Shown piece after piece: positions 9,372 to 17,435 of a DNA stretch of 32,005 bases. Made by a program: the position numbers and the translations under genes. Position 1 is the stretch's first letter. Every line of letters starts with the position of its first letter. The DNA lies in contig DAIDGW010000140.1 in NCBI GenBank assembly GCA_027452245.1, positions 1-32,005 of the forward strand, given 5' to 3'. The notes below the pieces were generated by a model. That model was not told the DNA's origin and did no database searches. It saw nothing but the letters and a program-made list of their open reading frames with translations. This DNA is from Acidobacteriaceae bacterium. Lineage in GTDB: Bacteria > Acidobacteriota > Terriglobia > Terriglobales > Acidobacteriaceae.

Positions 9372-9470
9372 TCAATCCAAACGTCTCTTGGAGCAATATA
9401 GACACCGCATCAACGGCTACTCTCCGTTTACAATCATTTGTTTGGCCCGGCAGCACCCCTGATCCGTCGC

Positions 9471-10994
9471 ATGTTCAAAAAGATCCTCATCGCCAACCGC
9501 GGAGAAATTGCCGTACGCGTCATCCGCGCCTGTCACGAGATGGGCATCGCCGCCGTCGCCGTCTACTCCGAGGTCGATCGCGCCTCGCTGCACGTCCGCA
9601 AAGCCGATGAAGCCTATCCCATCGGCCCGGCCGCGGCGGCGCAGTCTTATCTCAATATCGAAAAGATCATCGACGTCGCCAAAAAATCCGGAGCCGATGC
9701 CATTCATCCCGGCTACGGATTCCTTTCCGAAAACGCGAAGTTCGCGCTGGCCTGCGTCGATGCCGGCGTGAAGTTCATCGGGCCGACTGCCGCCGCCATG
9801 GAAGCCATGGGCTCGAAGACCCGCGCCCGCCAGCGCATGGAAAAAGCCGGGGTCCCCTTCGTCCCCGGGATTTCCAAGGGACTGGAATCGCTCGCCCAGG
9901 CCGAAGAAGTCGCCGCTCGCATCGGATATCCGGTCATGCTGAAAGCCGCGGCCGGAGGCGGTGGCAAAGGCATGCGCCTGGTCGAGTCGCGCGAGCAACT
10001 GAAATCCTCTCTGGACTCCGCCCGCAGCGAGGCCCAGCGTGCCTTTGGCGACGACGAGGTTTACATCGAGAAAGCGATCATCAATCCCCGCCACATTGAA
10101 ATGCAGATTCTCGCCGACGAGCACGGGCATACCGTCTATCTTGGCGAGCGCGAATGCTCGCTCCAGCGCCGCCACCAGAAAGTTCTGGAGGAATGTCCCT
10201 CGCCGGTCGTTGATCCCGAAATGCGCCGCCGCATGGGCGAAGCCGCGGTCAAAGTCGCTCAGTCAGCCAATTACACCAATGCCGGCACCATCGAATTCCT
10301 CGTCGATCAGCAAAAAAATTTCTATTTCCTCGAGATGAATACGCGCCTGCAGGTCGAGCATCCCGTCACCGAACTCGTCACCGGACTCGATCTCGTCCAC
10401 CTGCAGATTCGCATCGCCGCCGGAGAAAAACTTCCGTTTTCCCAGGAAGACATTCGCCTTCGCGGGCACGCCATCGAGTGCCGCATCTACGCCGAAGATC
10501 CCGACAACAATTATTTTCCCAGCCCGGGCAAAATCACATTGCTGCTTGCGCCCTCCGGGCCGGGCATTCGCCGCGATAGCGGCATGTACGAAGGCTGGTT
10601 CGTTCCCGTCGATTACGACCCCTTGCTCGCAAAATTGATTGGCTACGGCACCGACCGCGAACAGGCCATCGGACGCCTCTCGCGCGCCCTGAACGAATAT
10701 TTCGTTGGTGGAATCAAGACCAACATCTCCTTTTTTCGCCGCATCCTCGCCGATCCCGAGTTCCACGCTGCCAAATTCGATACTGGATTTCTCGATCGCC
10801 TGCTGAGCCGCCACGCTGATAATCCCAAGCCCGATGCGGAAAGCCAGGCCGCCGCGGCCATCGCTGCGGGAATTTTCTCGGCGCTTGGCGCCGACGCGGC
10901 CGGACGCGACGAGCGCGCCGCTACCGATGGCGCCCGGAAATCGCCGCCAGCTTCGAATTGGAAATCCGCCGCTCGCCGGGAGGCGCTGAGTTGA
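9471..10994 (+). CDS. accC: Biotin carboxylase subunit (acetyl/propionyl-CoA carboxylase type)
   Basis: Biotin carboxylase uses ATP and bicarbonate to carboxylate biotin on a carrier protein. The product starts FKKILIANRGEIAVRVIRAC, the classic N-terminus. It has the ATP-grasp glycine loop AAAGGGGKGMR, the ECSLQRRHQKVLEE segment, EMNTRLQVEHPVTE, and the C-terminal domain ending with the GGIKTNISFFR pattern. The ATG at 9471 fits the family; an in-frame TTG at 9438 adds 11 residues unlike homologues. The core ends near residue 455. An extra Ala-rich tail of about 50 residues follows (507 total against about 450 for AccC), a remnant or linker resembling that in fused alpha subunits. The stop overlaps the carrier gene's TTG start. 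No carboxyltransferase gene is present, so the acyl-CoA substrate is open. Confidence 0.95.
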   Translation: MFKKILIANRGEIAVRVIRACHEMGIAAVAVYSEVDRASLHVRKADEAYPIGPAAAAQSYLNIEKIIDVAKKSGADAIHPGYGFLSENAKFALACVDAGVKFIGPTAAAMEAMGSKTRARQRMEKAGVPFVPGISKGLESLAQAEEVAARIGYPVMLKAAAGGGGKGMRLVESREQLKSSLDSARSEAQRAFGDDEVYIEKAIINPRHIEMQILADEHGHTVYLGERECSLQRRHQKVLEECPSPVVDPEMRRRMGEAAVKVAQSANYTNAGTIEFLVDQQKNFYFLEMNTRLQVEHPVTELVTGLDLVHLQIRIAAGEKLPFSQEDIRLRGHAIECRIYAEDPDNNYFPSPGKITLLLAPSGPGIRRDSGMYEGWFVPVDYDPLLAKLIGYGTDREQAIGRLSRALNEYFVGGIKTNISFFRRILADPEFHAAKFDTGFLDRLLSRHADNPKPDAESQAAAAIAAGIFSALGADAAGRDERAATDGARKSPPASNWKSAARREALS

Positions 10995-11485
10995 TCTACG
11001 ACGTCTCCATCGACGGCCACAGCTATCGCCTTGAACTCAACCGCTCCGACGGACAATGGACCTGCCGTCTTGACAATCAATCTGTCGAACTCGATGCCGT
11101 TCTCGCCCGTCCCGACGTCCTTTCGCTTCGCATCGGGAACAAAGCCTACGAAGTCAAATGCGAGCGCGTCGCCGACGATCTGCATTTGTGGGTCGGCAGC
11201 GTGCGCTATTCCGCCGAAGTTCGCGATCCCCGCTCGTTGCGCAGCCGCTCCCGCTCCGCCGACGATCACGGCCCCAGGAAACTCACCGCTCCCATGCCCG
11301 GCAAGGTCGTTCGCATTCTCACTCCCGAAGGCCAGTCCGTTGCTGCCGGAGGCGGCGTGCTCGTGGTCGAAGCCATGAAGATGCAAAATGAAGTCAAATC
11401 CCCCAAGCATGGCATCGTGCAGAAAATCATGGTCAAGGAAGGCGCCGCCGTAAATGCCGGCGACGTTCTCGCCGTCGTTGAATAA
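10991..11485 (+). CDS. Biotin carboxyl carrier (biotin/lipoyl-attachment) protein
   Basis: This 164-residue protein carries the biotin that the upstream AccC carboxylates. The C-terminal 75 residues form a biotinyl domain with APMPGKVV at the start and the biotin site AMKM (Lys130), ending in VNAGDVLAVVE. The N-terminal half (YDVSIDGHSYRLELNR onwards) resembles the BT-like domain of propionyl/methylcrotonyl-CoA carboxylase alpha subunits more than the Pro-rich linker of E. coli AccB. GGGAGG (10978-10983) lies seven bases before the TTG at 10991, which overlaps the accC stop as TTGA; an alternative TTG at 10958 adds 11 residues. Gene pair plus domain style suggest a split alpha subunit of an acyl-CoA carboxylase. 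Confidence 0.9.
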   Translation: MIYDVSIDGHSYRLELNRSDGQWTCRLDNQSVELDAVLARPDVLSLRIGNKAYEVKCERVADDLHLWVGSVRYSAEVRDPRSLRSRSRSADDHGPRKLTAPMPGKVVRILTPEGQSVAAGGGVLVVEAMKMQNEVKSPKHGIVQKIMVKEGAAVNAGDVLAVVE

Positions 11486-11493
11486 CCGGCCAA

Positions 11494-11522
11494 CAAAAAG
11501 CCTCGGCCCGAAGACCGAGGCT
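11494..11522 (-). terminator. Intrinsic terminator for the minus-strand cysteine-rich gene
   Basis: AGCCTCGG (11499-11506) and CCGAGGCT (11515-11522) form an eight-base GC-rich stem. Read on the minus strand the stem is followed directly by TTTTTG (complement of 11493-11498). It lies 18 bases past the stop of the gene at 11540. It may also stop plus-strand transcripts from the carboxylase genes, though less efficiently because only CTCT follows in that direction. Confidence 0.8.
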
Positions 11523-11539
11523 CTCTGCGCTCCGCGCAC

Positions 11540-11968
11540 TCACATTCCGGGTGTGGAACCTTTTTGCCGTGGGCATTTGTTTCCACAGCAGTTCATCGCT
11601 GTCTTGTCTGATTTGCTTCCGCAGCAATTCATCTTCTGATTCCGCATGCAGCTCATGCCATTCGCCATCGAGCCCTGGCCCATCTTGCCCCGCATGCAGC
11701 CCGCGCCCGCTTTCATTCCGCCTGCCATATTTTTGCCGCAGCAGGGCATAGCGGCGGTGCCGTCTTTCGCGCACATGCACTGGCTGCCGCAGTTCGGACA
11801 TCCCGTTTTACCGCAACATGGACAAGCCGGCGTCGCCTGCCCGGCTTGTGGCTGATCGGATTTTTGCGCCTGCGTCTGATCCGGTTTCGCCGAAGGCGCC
11901 GGAGCGGAAGTCTGCGTCCACCCTGCCAGCGAGAGCGCCATGATCATTGCGAATAATCTGTATTTCAT
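11540..11968 (-). CDS. Exported Cys- and Met-rich small protein, probable metal binder
   Basis: A 142-residue product with an N-terminal signal peptide (KYRLFAMIMALSLAGWTQT), a Pro/Ala/Gln-rich linker, and a mature region holding 16 cysteines and about a dozen methionines. Cysteines come as CPCCGK, CPNC, CMC, PCCGK, NCCG (twice) and single CM pairs, with many xCM and xM repeats. I do not recognise a named family. Mixed Cys/Met clusters in an exported protein suggest binding of soft metals such as Cu(I), but that is inference. GGAG five bases before the ATG at 11968 fixes the start; an upstream ATG at 12001 adds 11 residues without such a site. It lies 96 bases after another cysteine-bearing gene on the same strand and ends at a strong terminator. 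Confidence 0.7.
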   Translation of the reverse strand: MKYRLFAMIMALSLAGWTQTSAPAPSAKPDQTQAQKSDQPQAGQATPACPCCGKTGCPNCGSQCMCAKDGTAAMPCCGKNMAGGMKAGAGCMRGKMGQGSMANGMSCMRNQKMNCCGSKSDKTAMNCCGNKCPRQKGSTPGM

Positions 11969-12064
11969 AAAGTCTCCAGAAATTTTGTGTTTGAGAGCCA
12001 TCAGCCTGCGAAGCCGTCACCACTCGCTTTCGGCTTCAAGAAAAATCTTGCGCTGGCAACAATC

Positions 12065-12493
12065 TCAGATTCTCAGAACCGTACTCCGTACCGAATACGG
12101 CTCCACTATCCTCGCCAAGGGAGTTCTGCTCTGCGCCAGGTCTGTCTGCCCGAGCGAACTTACATTCCGAAGCAAGGCCGTGAATTGAAGAGGTTTTCCC
12201 CCGGAAGCCTCAGGCAGGTCCGCTGTCTGCGTTCCCTGCGGACTCATGCAGCACAAGTGTTCGTTGCGGCACGGCAGATTGGCCGGAGGAACTTTCGGTG
12301 TAACCTTCTCGGATTTGAGCCGTGGGCAACAGTCTTGTCCCGTCATACCGGCCTGATACATCGTATGTGCGGCGCGCATGGCGGCCAATTCAATGGAATA
12401 AACAGGCAGGGCAAAAATCGACATCTCCGCCAGCATGGCTACGACCAGCAGGCTGGCAATCCTCGCTCCCATTTTTGGGGCTGCAGATCTCAC
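12065..12493 (-). CDS. Exported/membrane-anchored hypothetical protein with CC motifs, possibly copper related
   Basis: The 142-residue product has one N-terminal hydrophobic helix (about residues 10-32) and then two cysteine-pair motifs, DCCPRL and PCRNEHLCC. I recall similar short acidobacterial proteins with the pattern DCCP...PCxxxHxCC, and they resemble CopL/DUF2946-type proteins found near copper genes, but the match is loose. The C-terminal third is without features. The GTG at 12493 is the longest start; an ATG at 12472 is also possible. It runs toward the Cys/Met-rich gene at 11968 and could be in one transcript with it. A metal-sensing or metal-buffering role is inference. Confidence 0.5.
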   Translation of the reverse strand: MRSAAPKMGARIASLLVVAMLAEMSIFALPVYSIELAAMRAAHTMYQAGMTGQDCCPRLKSEKVTPKVPPANLPCRNEHLCCMSPQGTQTADLPEASGGKPLQFTALLRNVSSLGQTDLAQSRTPLARIVEPYSVRSTVLRI

Positions 12494-12560
12494 AGGCGCC
12501 AGTCTGCCTCGATTTCTGCAGCTAAGATGTGATGCCGATCACGGAGGCCCGTGAAGCCTA

Positions 12561-13481
12561 TCAGCCCAGAACGTTTTTGAGCGAACTCCGCAACTCGCTG
12601 AATCGAAATGGATAGCCGCTCATGACCAACTTGGCGGGTTCCACGCGCTGGCTTGCCAGCAGCGCTTCCCTCCCCATCTGCCCAAAGATTGTCCGCACCA
12701 CAAATGCCGGCACGGGAAATATCGCCGGCCGCGAAAGTACACGCGCCAGCGTCTTCGTGAACTCTTCATTCGTTACCGGACGCGGCGCCACCATGTTCAC
12801 CGGCCCTTCCAAATCAGTTCCCAGTATGTGATGAACAGCCCCGACGAGATCATCGATATCGATCCAACTCATCCACTGCCGCCCATCGCCAACGCGCCCC
12901 CCAACGCCCAGCCTGAATGCAGGTAGCACCTTCGCCAACGCGCCACCCTGAGGACTCAGCACAATTCCCGTTCGGATCTGGACCGTCCGGATTCCGGCAT
13001 TCGCCGCCGCGCTCGTCGCCTGCTCCCATTCCTGGCACACCTCCGGCAGAAATCCTTGTCCCGGCGCACTCTCTTCTTTCAATATTTCGTCGCCGCGATC
13101 TCCGTAGTATCCCGTCGCTGAACTGCACACGAACACTTGCGGCTTCTGGCTTGCTCGCACCAAAGCCTCCGCCAGATTTCGCGTCCCATCGACCCGGCTC
13201 TTGCGGATCTTCGCCTTCTTCGCTGCCGTCCATCGTCCAACGATATTCTCGCCAGCCAGGTGAATCACCGCATCGAAGCCGGACAACGTTTCCGGAGCGA
13301 TCGGTCGCTCAGGATTCCACGGAATCTGCTGCTCTCCGCCGACGCTGCTGGCGGTTGAAGATCCATCTCTCGTTAGTCGCGTGATTTGCGCCCCGCTCGC
13401 TTTGAGAGAGGACACGAGCGCCGCCCCGATCAGCCCCGAAGCGCCGCTCACCAGAACCCGCAGTTTTCGCAATTCCCTCAT
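12561..13481 (-). CDS. TIGR01777-family epimerase (SDR39U1/YfcH-like)
   Basis: An NAD(P)-binding Rossmann-fold protein of the atypical short-chain dehydrogenase group, 306 residues. It begins with VLVSGASGLIGAALV (GxSGxIG nucleotide loop). Family signatures follow: DAVIHLAGENIVGRWT, RKSRVDGTRNLAEAL, SSATGYYGDRGDE with the YYGDRGD block typical of this family, RTGIVLSPQGGAL, WMSWIDIDDLVGA and a C-terminal DUF1731-like domain from about residue 250. E. coli YfcH and human SDR39U1 belong here; the physiological substrate is unknown. It is divergent from the (p)ppGpp synthetase gene, with 160 bases between them. Confidence 0.92.
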   Translation of the reverse strand: MRELRKLRVLVSGASGLIGAALVSSLKASGAQITRLTRDGSSTASSVGGEQQIPWNPERPIAPETLSGFDAVIHLAGENIVGRWTAAKKAKIRKSRVDGTRNLAEALVRASQKPQVFVCSSATGYYGDRGDEILKEESAPGQGFLPEVCQEWEQATSAAANAGIRTVQIRTGIVLSPQGGALAKVLPAFRLGVGGRVGDGRQWMSWIDIDDLVGAVHHILGTDLEGPVNMVAPRPVTNEEFTKTLARVLSRPAIFPVPAFVVRTIFGQMGREALLASQRVEPAKLVMSGYPFRFSELRSSLKNVLG

Positions 13482-13570
13482 TCAGCACGACTCTAGCAGA
13501 CAGGATCGAAACTCAGCCAACCTTCTGACCGCGGCCTTACTGCTCCTTCTTCAGATTCCGCTCGCAAAGC

Positions 13571-13636
13571 TATAATCGATACATAGTCCGGCCTCCCTGG
13601 ATACCCACAATTTCCGGCCAGTTCAGAGGCTATAAT
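13571..13636 (+). promoter_or_regulatory. Two TATAAT boxes before the (p)ppGpp enzyme gene
   Basis: Perfect TATAAT hexamers occur at 13571-13576 and 13631-13636, both as GCTATAATC, 60 bases apart. The upstream one suits a promoter giving a short leader, but its -35 region is weak (TCTTCA at 13548). The downstream one ends five bases before the ATG at 13642 and would give an almost leaderless transcript. Both are read from consensus only. Confidence 0.45.
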
Positions 13637-13641
13637 CCCTC

Positions 13642-15864
13642 ATGCCAAGTCTGCGGGAACAGATCAAGACGACTGCGCTGACGCTTACGAAATTTCGTGA
13701 GCTTATGAAGCGCATGCAGGAGAATCGTCCGCACGATGACTTGGCGATCATCAAGAAAGCCTACGATTACTCCCTGAAGCATCACGAAGGCCAGAGCCGC
13801 GCCTCCGGAGAGCCTTACCTCGTCCATCCCCTCGAAGTCGCGCTCGTACTCGCCGAGATGAAGATGGACCCGGTTGCCGTCGCTGCCGGCCTGCTCCACG
13901 ATTCGGTCGAAGACACCTCGGTTACCATCGGAGACATTCGCAAGGAATTCGGCGAACAGGTCGCGCACATCGTCGAAGGCGTCACCAAGATCAGCAAAAT
14001 CGACTTTGCCACCCGGGAAGAGCAGCAGGCCGAGAACCTGCGCAAGATGATGCTCGCCATGGTCGACGATATCCGCGTCGTCCTGATCAAGCTCGCCGAC
14101 CGCCTGCATAACATGCGCACGCTCGAGCACTTGCAGCCTGATCGCCAGCAGAAAATCGCACAGGAAACTCTCGAGATCTACGCTCCCATCGCGCACCGCC
14201 TCGGCATGGGAAAAATTCGCGGAGAACTCGAAGACCTCGGTTTCCGCTTCCTCGATCCCGACGCCTACCGCCAGGTCGAAGAAGCCGTCAACGCCCGCCG
14301 CAAGCAGGGCGAAGCCTTCCTTGCGAAAATGCAGCAGATCATCGGCGAGAAGCTCAAGGAAGCCGGCATTCAAGCTCACGTTGAAAGCCGCATCAAGCGC
14401 CTTTACAGCATCCACAAGAAATTGCAGCGCCAGCGCATCGGCGTCGATCAGGTCTACGATCTCTTCGCCATGCGCGTGATCACGCGCTCGCTGCAAGACT
14501 GTTACGCCGTCCTCGGTATCATTCACAACCTATGGCGTCCCGTCCCCGGTCGCATCAAGGACTTCATCGCCATGCCGCGGCCGAATTTCTATCAGTCGCT
14601 GCACACCTCCGTCATCACTGAAGACGGCACCCCCTGCGAAATCCAGATCCGCACCGAAGAGATGCACAAGATGGCGGAGGAAGGCATCGCCGCCCACTGG
14701 AAATATAAGGATGGCCCGGTCTCCGCTCAGGACGAACAGCGCCTCGCCTGGCTTCGTCAGGTTGTCGAATGGCAGCGCGACGTCAGCGATCCCAACGAAT
14801 TCCTCTCCACGCTGAAAGTCGATCTCTATCCCGAAGAGGTCTACACCTTCACCCCCAAGGGCAAAGTCGTGGTTCTTCCCCGCGACGCTACGCCGATCGA
14901 CTTCGCCTACACCATTCACACCGAAGTCGGACACACCTGCGTCGGCGCCAAGGTCAACGGCCGCATGGTTCCTCTCCGCCACAAGCTCCACTCCGGGGAT
15001 ATTGTCGAGATTATTACCCAGCCCGGACACAAGCCCAGCCGCGATTGGCTCGGACTGGTCAAGTCCTCGCGCTCCCGCAATAAGATCAAGCACTGGCTCA
15101 ACGTCCACCAGCGCGAGCGCGCCATCGAAATCGGGCGCAAGCTGATTGAAAAGGAAGCTCGCAAGTATCGCGTTCCGCTCAAAGACATCAAGGACGAGGA
15201 TTTCGTCCGCGTCGCCTCCGGCTACGGACTCGGGCGCGCCGACGATCTTATGGCCGGCATCGGATACGGCAAATATTCTGCCCGCCAGGTTCTCGCTCGT
15301 GTTCTGCCCGCCGGAACCGCCCAACAAATCCCCGGAGATCTCGAATCCGAAGTCGCCTCCGGCCCCCAGCCCAGCACCATCGCCAGCGTTGTCCGCCGCG
15401 TCTTCGGCGATCACAACGCCATCACCGTAAAGGGCCAGGGAGACATGCTGGTCTACCGCGCCCGCTGCTGCAATCCCATCCGCGGCGAAAGCATTGTCGG
15501 ATACGTCACCCGCGGCAAGGGAGTCGCGGTCCACGCCATCAACTGTGCCAACGTTACCAACTTGATGTACGAGCCCGAGCGCCGCATCGACGTCGAATGG
15601 GCCCACGATGACACCACCCCGACCTCCTACCCCGTGAAGCTCACCGTGTTCTGCGATGACCGTTTCGGAATGCTGAAAAGTATCACCGGGATCATCGGCG
15701 ACGCGAAAAGCAACATCCGCAACATCGCCGCCCACAGTTCCAACAGTCAGGCCAGCGTCGATATCGTTCTCGACATCATGGACCTGAAGCATCTGGAAAC
15801 CATCATCGCCGGCCTGCGCAAAATCCCCGGCGTCCACGAAGTCCAACGTCTGCAAAAAATCTGA
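13642..15864 (+). CDS. spoT: Bifunctional (p)ppGpp synthetase/hydrolase (Rel/SpoT)
   Basis: This long RSH enzyme makes and degrades the stringent-response alarmone (p)ppGpp. The 740 residues have the usual order. The HD hydrolase domain (about 45-200) has H62, H86-D87 and the following EDT, so the hydrolase looks intact. The synthetase domain (about 235-350) has SIHKKLQ and YQSLHTSV. The TGS domain (about 390-450) has VYTFTPKGKVVVLP and the DFAYxIHTxVG pattern, followed by helical and zinc-finger-like segments with CCNPIRGESIVGYVTRGKG, and a C-terminal ACT domain (about 665-740). As the only RSH seen here, it could be the single Rel enzyme of the genome, but other copies cannot be excluded. 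It is monocistronic by context. Confidence 0.97.
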   Translation: MPSLREQIKTTALTLTKFRELMKRMQENRPHDDLAIIKKAYDYSLKHHEGQSRASGEPYLVHPLEVALVLAEMKMDPVAVAAGLLHDSVEDTSVTIGDIRKEFGEQVAHIVEGVTKISKIDFATREEQQAENLRKMMLAMVDDIRVVLIKLADRLHNMRTLEHLQPDRQQKIAQETLEIYAPIAHRLGMGKIRGELEDLGFRFLDPDAYRQVEEAVNARRKQGEAFLAKMQQIIGEKLKEAGIQAHVESRIKRLYSIHKKLQRQRIGVDQVYDLFAMRVITRSLQDCYAVLGIIHNLWRPVPGRIKDFIAMPRPNFYQSLHTSVITEDGTPCEIQIRTEEMHKMAEEGIAAHWKYKDGPVSAQDEQRLAWLRQVVEWQRDVSDPNEFLSTLKVDLYPEEVYTFTPKGKVVVLPRDATPIDFAYTIHTEVGHTCVGAKVNGRMVPLRHKLHSGDIVEIITQPGHKPSRDWLGLVKSSRSRNKIKHWLNVHQRERAIEIGRKLIEKEARKYRVPLKDIKDEDFVRVASGYGLGRADDLMAGIGYGKYSARQVLARVLPAGTAQQIPGDLESEVASGPQPSTIASVVRRVFGDHNAITVKGQGDMLVYRARCCNPIRGESIVGYVTRGKGVAVHAINCANVTNLMYEPERRIDVEWAHDDTTPTSYPVKLTVFCDDRFGMLKSITGIIGDAKSNIRNIAAHSSNSQASVDIVLDIMDLKHLETIIAGLRKIPGVHEVQRLQKI

Positions 15865-16145
15865 GTGAGGGCTGGCCTCGAAGTGAAGATGCCCAGTTCT
15901 CGCCGATGCTGGGTCCAATTCCATACGAGACTTAAAGTGCCCTGGGGCCCAGCGCTCGGGCAAGGGTGTAAAGGATCTCTGGGCACAAGTTTGTGGGCGT
16001 GATGAGACTTAACACAAAAGCGAGCGTGATCGGGTTCGGTTGATGCGGATCACCAGGATCCTTCGCTGCACAAAATCGGTCTGTTTCGGATAATAGCCAA
16101 ATTGCTTCGCCATCGGTTTTGCACGTTGGTTCACCTTTTCGGATC
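15865..16145. other. Non-coding stretch after spoT
   Basis: About 280 bases with no credible gene on either strand. A weak hairpin, CCCAG (15892-15896) with CTGGG (15909-15913), lies 28 bases after the spoT stop; no T-run follows, so terminator function is doubtful. The remainder carries AT-richer sequence toward 16146, where the moaA promoter begins. Confidence 0.5.
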
Positions 16146-16151
16146 TATAAT
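16146..16151 (+). promoter_or_regulatory. Probable moaA promoter -10 box
   Basis: A perfect TATAAT in a locally AT-rich stretch (CTATAATGAATATAG). TTG-containing -35 candidates at 16119 and 16126 have poor spacing (about 21 and 14 bases). Transcription from here would start near 16158 and give a leader of about 250 bases containing the folded element at 16165-16318. Confidence 0.45.
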
Positions 16152-16164
16152 GAATATAGTTTCC

Positions 16165-16318
16165 GACCGCTGTGGCCTGCGGGAATACTCATGGCGCAGC
16201 GGCGAGGGATGTCGAACGCGGGCGCGGGTTGCTCGTGTACTCCCGAGGGTGAGAGCAGAAATGCGATCACCTCCCGGTCCGATGAGGACCATTGGAAAGG
16301 AGACGGCCTGCGCGGGAT
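16165..16318 (+). promoter_or_regulatory. Structured moaA leader, probable Moco riboswitch
   Basis: The leader directly before moaA folds by eye into several stems: CCGCTG (16167-16172) with CAGCGG (16197-16202), and a nested element where CTCC (16271-16274) pairs with GGAG (16299-16302) and encloses GGTCC (16276-16280) with GGACC (16286-16290). The 3' part, CACCTCCCGG...CATTGGAAAGGAGACGGC, resembles what I remember of the Moco RNA motif, an aptamer found upstream of molybdenum-cofactor biosynthesis genes and thought to lower their expression when cofactor is plentiful. The boundaries are approximate. The family call is from memory and location, not from a covariance-model score. Confidence 0.6.
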
Positions 16319-16408
16319 CTTCTCGCCTGCTGGATTCCTTCCTGAAAAAGTCGTTTGTCGCTGGTTAGCCAGGTTCTCTGCCTCACCAACGATTACTCGC
16401 CGATACTC

Positions 16409-17398
16409 ATGCCTCTTCTCGACAAATTCGGCCGCGCGATTAGCGATCTCCGCATTTCCGTCACGGACCGTTGCAACTACAAGTGCGTCTATTGCCGGAC
16501 AGGGAACGAAGGTGCGCTGTACGGCGAGTTGGCTTTCGCCGACTACCTGCGCATGGCGCGGGTGCTGGTCGGGCTCGGCGTCACGAAGGTTCGATTAACC
16601 GGGGGCGAGCCGCTGCTGCGGAATGGCATCGTTGATTTTGTCCGCGAATTGGCGAAATTGAATACGAATTCGGATCATGCGATCGAGATTGCGCTGACGA
16701 CCAACGGGCACCTGCTCGCAGATTTGGCGCGTCCCTTAAAGGAAGCAGGACTGGGCCGAGTTACGGTTTCGATGGACGCGGTCGATCCTGACCGGTTTGC
16801 CCGCATCACGCGCGTGCCCTCGGGGTTCGATAATGTCCTCGCCGGGATTCGCGCCGCCCGCGATGCGGGACTCGGTCCCGTGAAGTTGAACTGCGTATTG
16901 ATGAGAGGATTCAATGAAGATCAGATCATTCCCTTCGGGCTGTTTGCCCGGGAAGAGGGCGTGATCGTTCGTTTCATCGAATTCATGCCGCTGGAAGAGG
17001 ATCGAGTCTGGTCCCGGTCAACCGTGGTTACGCTGGATGAGATTCTTGCGCGGATGAGCGAGTACCGTCCGCTGGTGGAGATTCCCCACGCGCGCTCGGA
17101 AACTGCGCGGCGTTATCGATTCGACGATGGCATCGGAGAGATCGGGATCATTGCTCCGGTTTCGCATCCCTTCTGCGGACACTGCAGCCGAATTCGTATT
17201 ACCTCTGACGGCAAGATTCGTACCTGCCTGTTCTCGGTGTGGGATCACGATTTGCACGCGCAGATGCGCCGCGGAGCAAGCGATGAAGAACTGGCCGAGT
17301 TCATTCGGGGCGTGGTGATGAAAAAAGAAGAACGTCATCACATTGGGGAACCTGATTTTGTTCCTGCCTCGCGAACCATGGTGCATATCGGCGGATAG
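16409..17398 (+). CDS. moaA: GTP 3',8-cyclase (molybdenum cofactor biosynthesis protein A)
   Basis: MoaA is a radical-SAM enzyme that converts GTP to 3',8-cyclo-GTP, the first step of molybdopterin synthesis. The 329-residue product has the SAM cluster C22-x3-C26-x2-C29 (CNYKCVYC), the GGEPLLR glycine motif, and the second cluster CGHCSRIRI...CLFS near the C-terminus, which binds GTP. It ends in the conserved Gly-Gly tail (HIGG) needed for activity. The ATG at 16409 matches the family start (PLLDKFGRAISDLRISVTDRC); a TTG at 16355 would add 18 unlikely residues. No other moa or moe genes are in the window, so control through its own leader fits a stand-alone gene. Confidence 0.97.
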   Translation: MPLLDKFGRAISDLRISVTDRCNYKCVYCRTGNEGALYGELAFADYLRMARVLVGLGVTKVRLTGGEPLLRNGIVDFVRELAKLNTNSDHAIEIALTTNGHLLADLARPLKEAGLGRVTVSMDAVDPDRFARITRVPSGFDNVLAGIRAARDAGLGPVKLNCVLMRGFNEDQIIPFGLFAREEGVIVRFIEFMPLEEDRVWSRSTVVTLDEILARMSEYRPLVEIPHARSETARRYRFDDGIGEIGIIAPVSHPFCGHCSRIRITSDGKIRTCLFSVWDHDLHAQMRRGASDEELAEFIRGVVMKKEERHHIGEPDFVPASRTMVHIGG

Positions 17399-17435
17399 CT
17401 GCTCGCAAGGGCGTTTCCGATAAGATATTCGCGCC

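Noticed and set aside
14530-15963. A 477-codon minus-strand frame opposite spoT
   Set aside because: It is antisense to a clear Rel/SpoT gene, with Asp/Gly/Val-rich composition typical of shadow frames.
16102-16368. Short plus-strand frames before moaA
   Set aside because: They lie over the structured leader, lack ribosome sites and have no recognisable product; the region is better explained as untranslated RNA.
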